From: Mangrovimonas aestuarii
Lineage (GTDB): Bacteria; Bacteroidota; Bacteroidia; Flavobacteriales; Flavobacteriaceae
Assembly (NCBI RefSeq): GCF_028767185.1
Contig: NZ_JARACK010000002.1
Span: 186,001-250,000 of the forward strand
Direction of reading: 5' to 3'
Length of the DNA: 64,000 nucleotides
Position numbers and translations under genes: made by a program. The first letter of the stretch is position 1. Each line of letters opens with the position of its first letter. The notes below the pieces were generated by a model. The model was not told where the DNA came from, ran no database searches, and saw nothing but the letters and a program-made list of their open reading frames with translations. Shown piece after piece: positions 60,588-64,000 of the stretch.

Positions 60588-61262
60588 CTATCTTATTATT
60601 CTCCCATCTTCCATATCGATAATTCTATCTGTTTGTTTGGCAAAATCCATATCGTGCGTTACGATTAATAAACTCAGTCCTTGTTCCTCTTTAAGCCGTT
60701 TGAAGATATTTAATACGTTTTCTGAATTGTAACTGTCCAAATTCCCAGTAGGTTCATCACCCATCAATATTACAGGATCATTTATTAGGGCACGGGCAAT
60801 GGCAACACGTTGCTTTTCACCACCCGAAATGCGATTGGCTGTTTTTTGTGCCAAATGGTCTATGTGAAGCATTTTTAACTTTTCCATAGCGGTATGCTCT
60901 ATTTCTGCATTTGTTTTTGCAGCTAGTTTTCTAGCGGGTAGCATAACATTTTGCAATACCGTAAACTCAGAAAGCAAATAATGAAACTGAAATACAAAGC
61001 CAATATTTTTGTTCCTGATTTTTGATAGTTCGTTTGGGTGCTTGCCTGTAATCAATTCTTCATTTAGGTAGAGTTGTCCTTCATAATCTGTATCCATGGT
61101 AGAAAGGATGTAAAGCAAGGTAGATTTTCCTGACCCGGATTTCCCCATAATCGAAGCAAATTCTCCTTTTTTTACCTTGAATGTAATATCACGGAGCACA
61201 TGAAAAGGCACTGGCTTTTTAAAGTGTTTATTAATATGTTCTGTTCGCAGTACTAAATCCAT
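60588..61262 (-). CDS. ABC transporter ATPase (LolD/MacB type)
   Basis: This 224-residue ATPase has Walker A GKSGSGKST (40-48), signature ISGGEKQRVAIARAL and Walker B VILMGDEPTGNLD. The Y-loop and SGGEKQR pattern put it in the MacB/LolD branch that works with FtsX-type permeases. It is the third gene of the operon adaptor, permease, ATPase, 9 bp after the permease. Confidence 0.93.
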   Translation of the reverse strand: MDLVLRTEHINKHFKKPVPFHVLRDITFKVKKGEFASIMGKSGSGKSTLLYILSTMDTDYEGQLYLNEELITGKHPNELSKIRNKNIGFVFQFHYLLSEFTVLQNVMLPARKLAAKTNAEIEHTAMEKLKMLHIDHLAQKTANRISGGEKQRVAIARALINDPVILMGDEPTGNLDSYNSENVLNIFKRLKEEQGLSLLIVTHDMDFAKQTDRIIDMEDGRIIR

Positions 61263-61271
61263 AAGTATTTG

Positions 61272-62534
61272 TTAAGTGCCTCGAATAATTGTTACCGGAT
61301 CTATACGTTTCGCCCTTTGGGAAGGGAAATAACCGGCAATAAAAGTGGATAATAGAGCAAATATGATGGCGATACCATAGTACCATGGATTGTAATTAAT
61401 AGGGTAGGTAGTTATGGTAGGTAATGCTTCGGTTTTAAACGGAATCTGATCTATAATTCTGGATAGAAAAAAACCAATGGCTAGCCCTAAAATACCACCT
61501 ATAACACCAATAATTACAGCCTGACTCATAAAGATAATTTGAACATCGGTTCCAGAAAACCCCGTGGCTTTTAATATGGCAATATCCTTCATCTTTTCAT
61601 AAATAAGCATATTTAGGATGTTATAAATCCCAAATCCGGCAACGATTAAAAGGGTAATGGAAACGGCATATGTAATGAGATTACGAATGTTAGATCCCGT
61701 TTCAAACTGGGCATTGGCTTGATTGATGTCTATCGCCTTTACCTGGAATTGCCTTTCCAGCTCTTGAGCCATGGTTGTGGCGCGATTTATATCGAAAAGT
61801 TTGATGTTAATATCGGTAACATAGTTTTCGGCTTCCCCCATAATCCGCTGCACGGTCTTTAAATTGGCATAGCTTTGAATATTGTCTATATCTGCAATAC
61901 CACTTTGATAAATGCCCACAATCTTTAGAGGAAAAAGCCCTCCTTTTACCGTATTGATCTGAACCCGATCGCCAAGGTTTAACGACATTTTTTTGGCAAG
62001 ACCAGCTCCCAGAAGAATTCCGTTGTCTGTGTTATTAAGGGCTTCTGGAGATCCTTCAATGATGTAATTGGCCATATTGGAGAGGCGTGCTTCTTCCATA
62101 ATATCCACACCAGTTAAGTTACCTCCAAGGTCGATGGATCCGGACAGGTAAAATACCTGTGCTCGAAGTTGGGGGGTTGCGCCATTAACGTTTTTGTGGT
62201 TTTTAAGGTAATTAAGGATAGGTAGAGCATTATGGATTTTCTTTTGGCTTTGTTTAGGCTTGACTGAATGCACCACGTTAAAAGCTTCGCTGAATTTCTT
62301 ATAAAGTGATATTGGTTGTTTTTTCGAAGGTTCTATTTCATTGTAGAGGTGGATATGTGGCGTTTGGTTTAAAACGAGATCATCGAGCATTTTATTAAGC
62401 CCTGTCATAAAGCTCACAAGGGTGATATAGGCGCCAATACCAAAGGTAACCCCCAATGAAGCAGTAACAGTCGATTTCATTTTGGTGACCAGGTGCGTCT
62501 TTGCGATACCGAGTAATACCCTCCAATTAATCAT
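61272..62534 (-). CDS. FtsX-like ABC permease (MacB/LolCE type)
   Basis: The 420-residue protein has four transmembrane helices, the first at about 20-45. A large periplasmic domain of about 220 residues (46-270) follows, then three C-terminal helices with the FtsX signature (IYEKMKDIAILKATGFSGTDVQ). It couples ATP hydrolysis to mechanical work in the periplasm rather than classical transport. Its ATG overlaps the adaptor stop by 4 bp. The substrate could be lipoprotein, lipid or a small molecule. Confidence 0.9.
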   Translation of the reverse strand: MINWRVLLGIAKTHLVTKMKSTVTASLGVTFGIGAYITLVSFMTGLNKMLDDLVLNQTPHIHLYNEIEPSKKQPISLYKKFSEAFNVVHSVKPKQSQKKIHNALPILNYLKNHKNVNGATPQLRAQVFYLSGSIDLGGNLTGVDIMEEARLSNMANYIIEGSPEALNNTDNGILLGAGLAKKMSLNLGDRVQINTVKGGLFPLKIVGIYQSGIADIDNIQSYANLKTVQRIMGEAENYVTDINIKLFDINRATTMAQELERQFQVKAIDINQANAQFETGSNIRNLITYAVSITLLIVAGFGIYNILNMLIYEKMKDIAILKATGFSGTDVQIIFMSQAVIIGVIGGILGLAIGFFLSRIIDQIPFKTEALPTITTYPINYNPWYYGIAIIFALLSTFIAGYFPSQRAKRIDPVTIIRGT

Positions 62535-63607
62535 GATTTTGGTTTTACAAGTGCTGTTGTCTCATCTATACCATCCAATATTTCGATACGCTCAAGGTTT
62601 TGCAGACCGGTAACTACTTCAACCCAACCAGAATCTGTAAGTACTTTATTGTTGGATATATATGTTTTGGGGATGGTTAGGGCTTGCTCTTTGGTGGCAA
62701 TAATAATATTACCTTCGCCAGATAGACCAGGGTATAGTACTTTAGGCGAATCTACAAAAATAGCTTCTACCAAAAAGGTTTGTGATCGTTCGTCTTTTTT
62801 AGGGTATATTTTATCAACTGTGGCTTCAAAGACTTTACTTTTATAGGCATCTAAGGTGATGAGTGCTTTTTGGTTTAAAGCAACTTTTACAATATCCTCT
62901 TCGTCAATAAGCATTTCTATAATGAATATTTTGTCACTCCCAACGGTTCCTAAAGGTTCCTGTATTAAAACCGTTTCTCCCGGATTTTTGTATAAGGCGT
63001 AAACTTTACCATTAATTTTACTTTTTATGGTAAAATCTTTAGTGTTAATAAGCGAAGTCCTGTAATTATTCTGAGCCTGTTTTAATTGTGTTTCCAGTTC
63101 ATTTTCCATCCGAAAACGTTTGTTTTTCAGTAGGGAAAGTTTGTTGGACGAAAGTTCGTAAGCGAGTTGCTTATTGTCCAATTCCATTTTAGAACCTATT
63201 TTTTGATTCCATAGGTTCTTTTGTCTGAAGTAGTTGATGGAATCATTTTTGTAACTAAGCTGCGCTGCGAGGATTTCATCTTCAATTTCATCTAAAATAG
63301 CCGCCCTCCCTTGGTAGTTCTCCTTGGCAAGCTGTAGGGAGAGTTTAGCATTTTCTGTATTGAGTTTTGGTGTGTTGTTTATTACCTGTATAATACTATC
63401 TCCCTTTTTAACATTGTCACCTTCCTCCAAATAATTAAAGTCTAGAATGCCGCTTACTGCCGAATAAATTTCATAAAGGCTGTCTGGTTGTATGGTGACA
63501 GAGGAATACACGGATTCCGTGAGAGGTACTTTTTGGGGATATATACGCTCTTCATCTTTGTTACATGAAAATAGAACGAGTAAAATAATCAAATAGCATT
63601 TGGACAT
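62531..63607 (-). CDS. HlyD/MacA-type periplasmic adaptor lipoprotein
   Basis: This 358-residue protein has lipobox LFSC (Cys15). The N-terminal biotinyl-lipoyl half (SGILDFNYLEEGDNVKKGD), a helical hairpin (about 75-185), the second lipoyl half (SKINGKVYALYKNPGE) and a beta-barrel domain follow. It is the first gene of the efflux operon. A perfect TGAT-N4-ATCA box lies 53 bp upstream. No outer-membrane TolC-like gene is visible in the window. Confidence 0.9.
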   Translation of the reverse strand: MSKCYLIILLVLFSCNKDEERIYPQKVPLTESVYSSVTIQPDSLYEIYSAVSGILDFNYLEEGDNVKKGDSIIQVINNTPKLNTENAKLSLQLAKENYQGRAAILDEIEDEILAAQLSYKNDSINYFRQKNLWNQKIGSKMELDNKQLAYELSSNKLSLLKNKRFRMENELETQLKQAQNNYRTSLINTKDFTIKSKINGKVYALYKNPGETVLIQEPLGTVGSDKIFIIEMLIDEEDIVKVALNQKALITLDAYKSKVFEATVDKIYPKKDERSQTFLVEAIFVDSPKVLYPGLSGEGNIIIATKEQALTIPKTYISNNKVLTDSGWVEVVTGLQNLERIEILDGIDETTALVKPKS

Positions 63608-63659
63608 ACCTCCATGTGTTTATGGGGTTAAAATTCTGATATATTTCCAGCTATAAAAA

Positions 63660-63671
63660 TGATAATTATCA
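63660..63671. promoter_or_regulatory. FNR-like operator TGAT-N4-ATCA, efflux operon
   Basis: The fully symmetric ATGATAATTATCAT (core 63660-63671) lies 53 bp upstream of the adaptor ATG. The -7-like element at 63629-63636 (minus GAATTTTA) is weak but has the TTT in register 33 bp away. Confidence 0.72.
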
Positions 63672-63776
63672 TAACAACCAGTTTGTAATCAGTACTATCT
63701 CTTAGTTAATAAACAGATTAAATTTATATAAAAAAAAACGATTGCTTTAGTAAGATGCTTAATAGTAGAGTAAAAC

Positions 63777-64000
63777 CTATTTTGAGTTTATTTTCGCCCA
63801 TTCCCATTTTAATAAAGAATAACAATCGGAATCCTCATGTTTGCCATCAACAACATAATCTTCACGCATAGTGCCTTCCTTGGTGAAACCATAGCGTTGA
63901 AGAAGTTTAATAGAAGGGGTGTTCCAGTTGGCAACCAACGCTTCGATTCTGTGGAGTTTCATTTTACTAAACCCAAAGTCCAGTACTTCAACCAAATTTT
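63777..64000 (-). CDS. GNAT N-acetyltransferase (RimJ-like), C-terminal part
   Basis: The visible 74 residues cover the C-terminal half of a RimJ/RimL-type acetyltransferase: FSKMKLHRIEALVANWNTPS, then LLQRYGFTKEGTMRED, then YSLLKWEW. The acetyl-CoA-binding Q/R-x-x-G-x-A loop must lie beyond the window's right edge. The gene is open at the 5' side. Substrate unknown. Confidence 0.85.
   Translation of the reverse strand, partial: NLVEVLDFGFSKMKLHRIEALVANWNTPSIKLLQRYGFTKEGTMREDYVVDGKHEDSDCYSLLKWEWAKINSK

Overview
The window is AT-rich chromosomal DNA from a member of the Bacteroidota, most likely a marine or environmental Flavobacteriaceae. Evidence for this is the recurring TAnnTTTG -7 promoter box, the lack of Shine-Dalgarno sequences, many short lipoproteins with a Cys-Ser/Asn-Asn/Asp start, a T9SS-type C-terminal sorting domain, an ECF sigma / DUF4252 operon, and a TonB receptor / BtuG-type vitamin B12 locus. 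I see no rRNA, tRNA, CRISPR array, insertion sequence or prophage. Most of the window reads as core or stable accessory chromosome.

Layout. 0-9 kb: housekeeping genes (partial ACP phosphodiesterase, GlmM-type mutase, class V aminotransferase, LpxL-type acyltransferase, rhomboid protease, TlpA-like lipoprotein, MnmE, gamma-carbonic anhydrase-like protein, PhyH dioxygenase). 9-22 kb: envelope and stress genes (DsbA/FrnE-like, PfpI-like lipoprotein, Crp-like regulator, FG-GAP repeat protein, Omp85-type barrel, SLC12-like permease, DUF423, beta/gamma-crystallin protein). 22-30 kb: RmuC, then a cobalamin uptake locus. That locus has a BtuFCD-like ABC importer diverging from a cobalamin riboswitch that precedes btuB and a BtuG-like propeller lipoprotein. 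30-44 kb: S41 protease with a PP-loop ATPase, ECF sigma operon, PurB, a DUF1572 gene broken by an in-frame TAG, PLP decarboxylase with an amino-acid permease, haem-binding protein, glycosyltransferase, cardiolipin synthase, bestrophin.

44.9-63.7 kb is the most interesting part. A PAS histidine kinase carries, at FixL spacing, the residues corresponding to FixL haem-ligand His200 and distal Arg220. It overlaps a gene for an unusual response regulator fused to a Crp/Fnr DNA-binding module. Around this pair lie three universal stress proteins, a BaeRF-like protein, an ATP-cone/endonuclease protein, a beta-CASP nuclease, phosphoenolpyruvate synthase, an SDR dehydrogenase, an L,D-transpeptidase, a dienelactone hydrolase, a phosphoribosyltransferase, a tripartite ABC exporter, a broken dodecin gene and several small proteins. 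Five transcription units carry a perfect FNR-like palindrome TGAT-N4-ATCA, and a sixth has a one-mismatch version. In every case the palindrome is centred exactly 33 bp upstream of a -7-like element and 47-62 bp upstream of the start codon. This is the geometry of class II Crp/Fnr activation. I propose a compact oxygen-responsive survival regulon, functionally parallel to the mycobacterial DosR regulon but built on a FixL-like kinase and a receiver-Crp hybrid.

Two genes (DUF1572 and dodecin) are interrupted by single in-frame stop codons. Several apparent long ORFs begin at a TTG that is part of a TAnnTTTG promoter, so their starts were moved to the next ATG.
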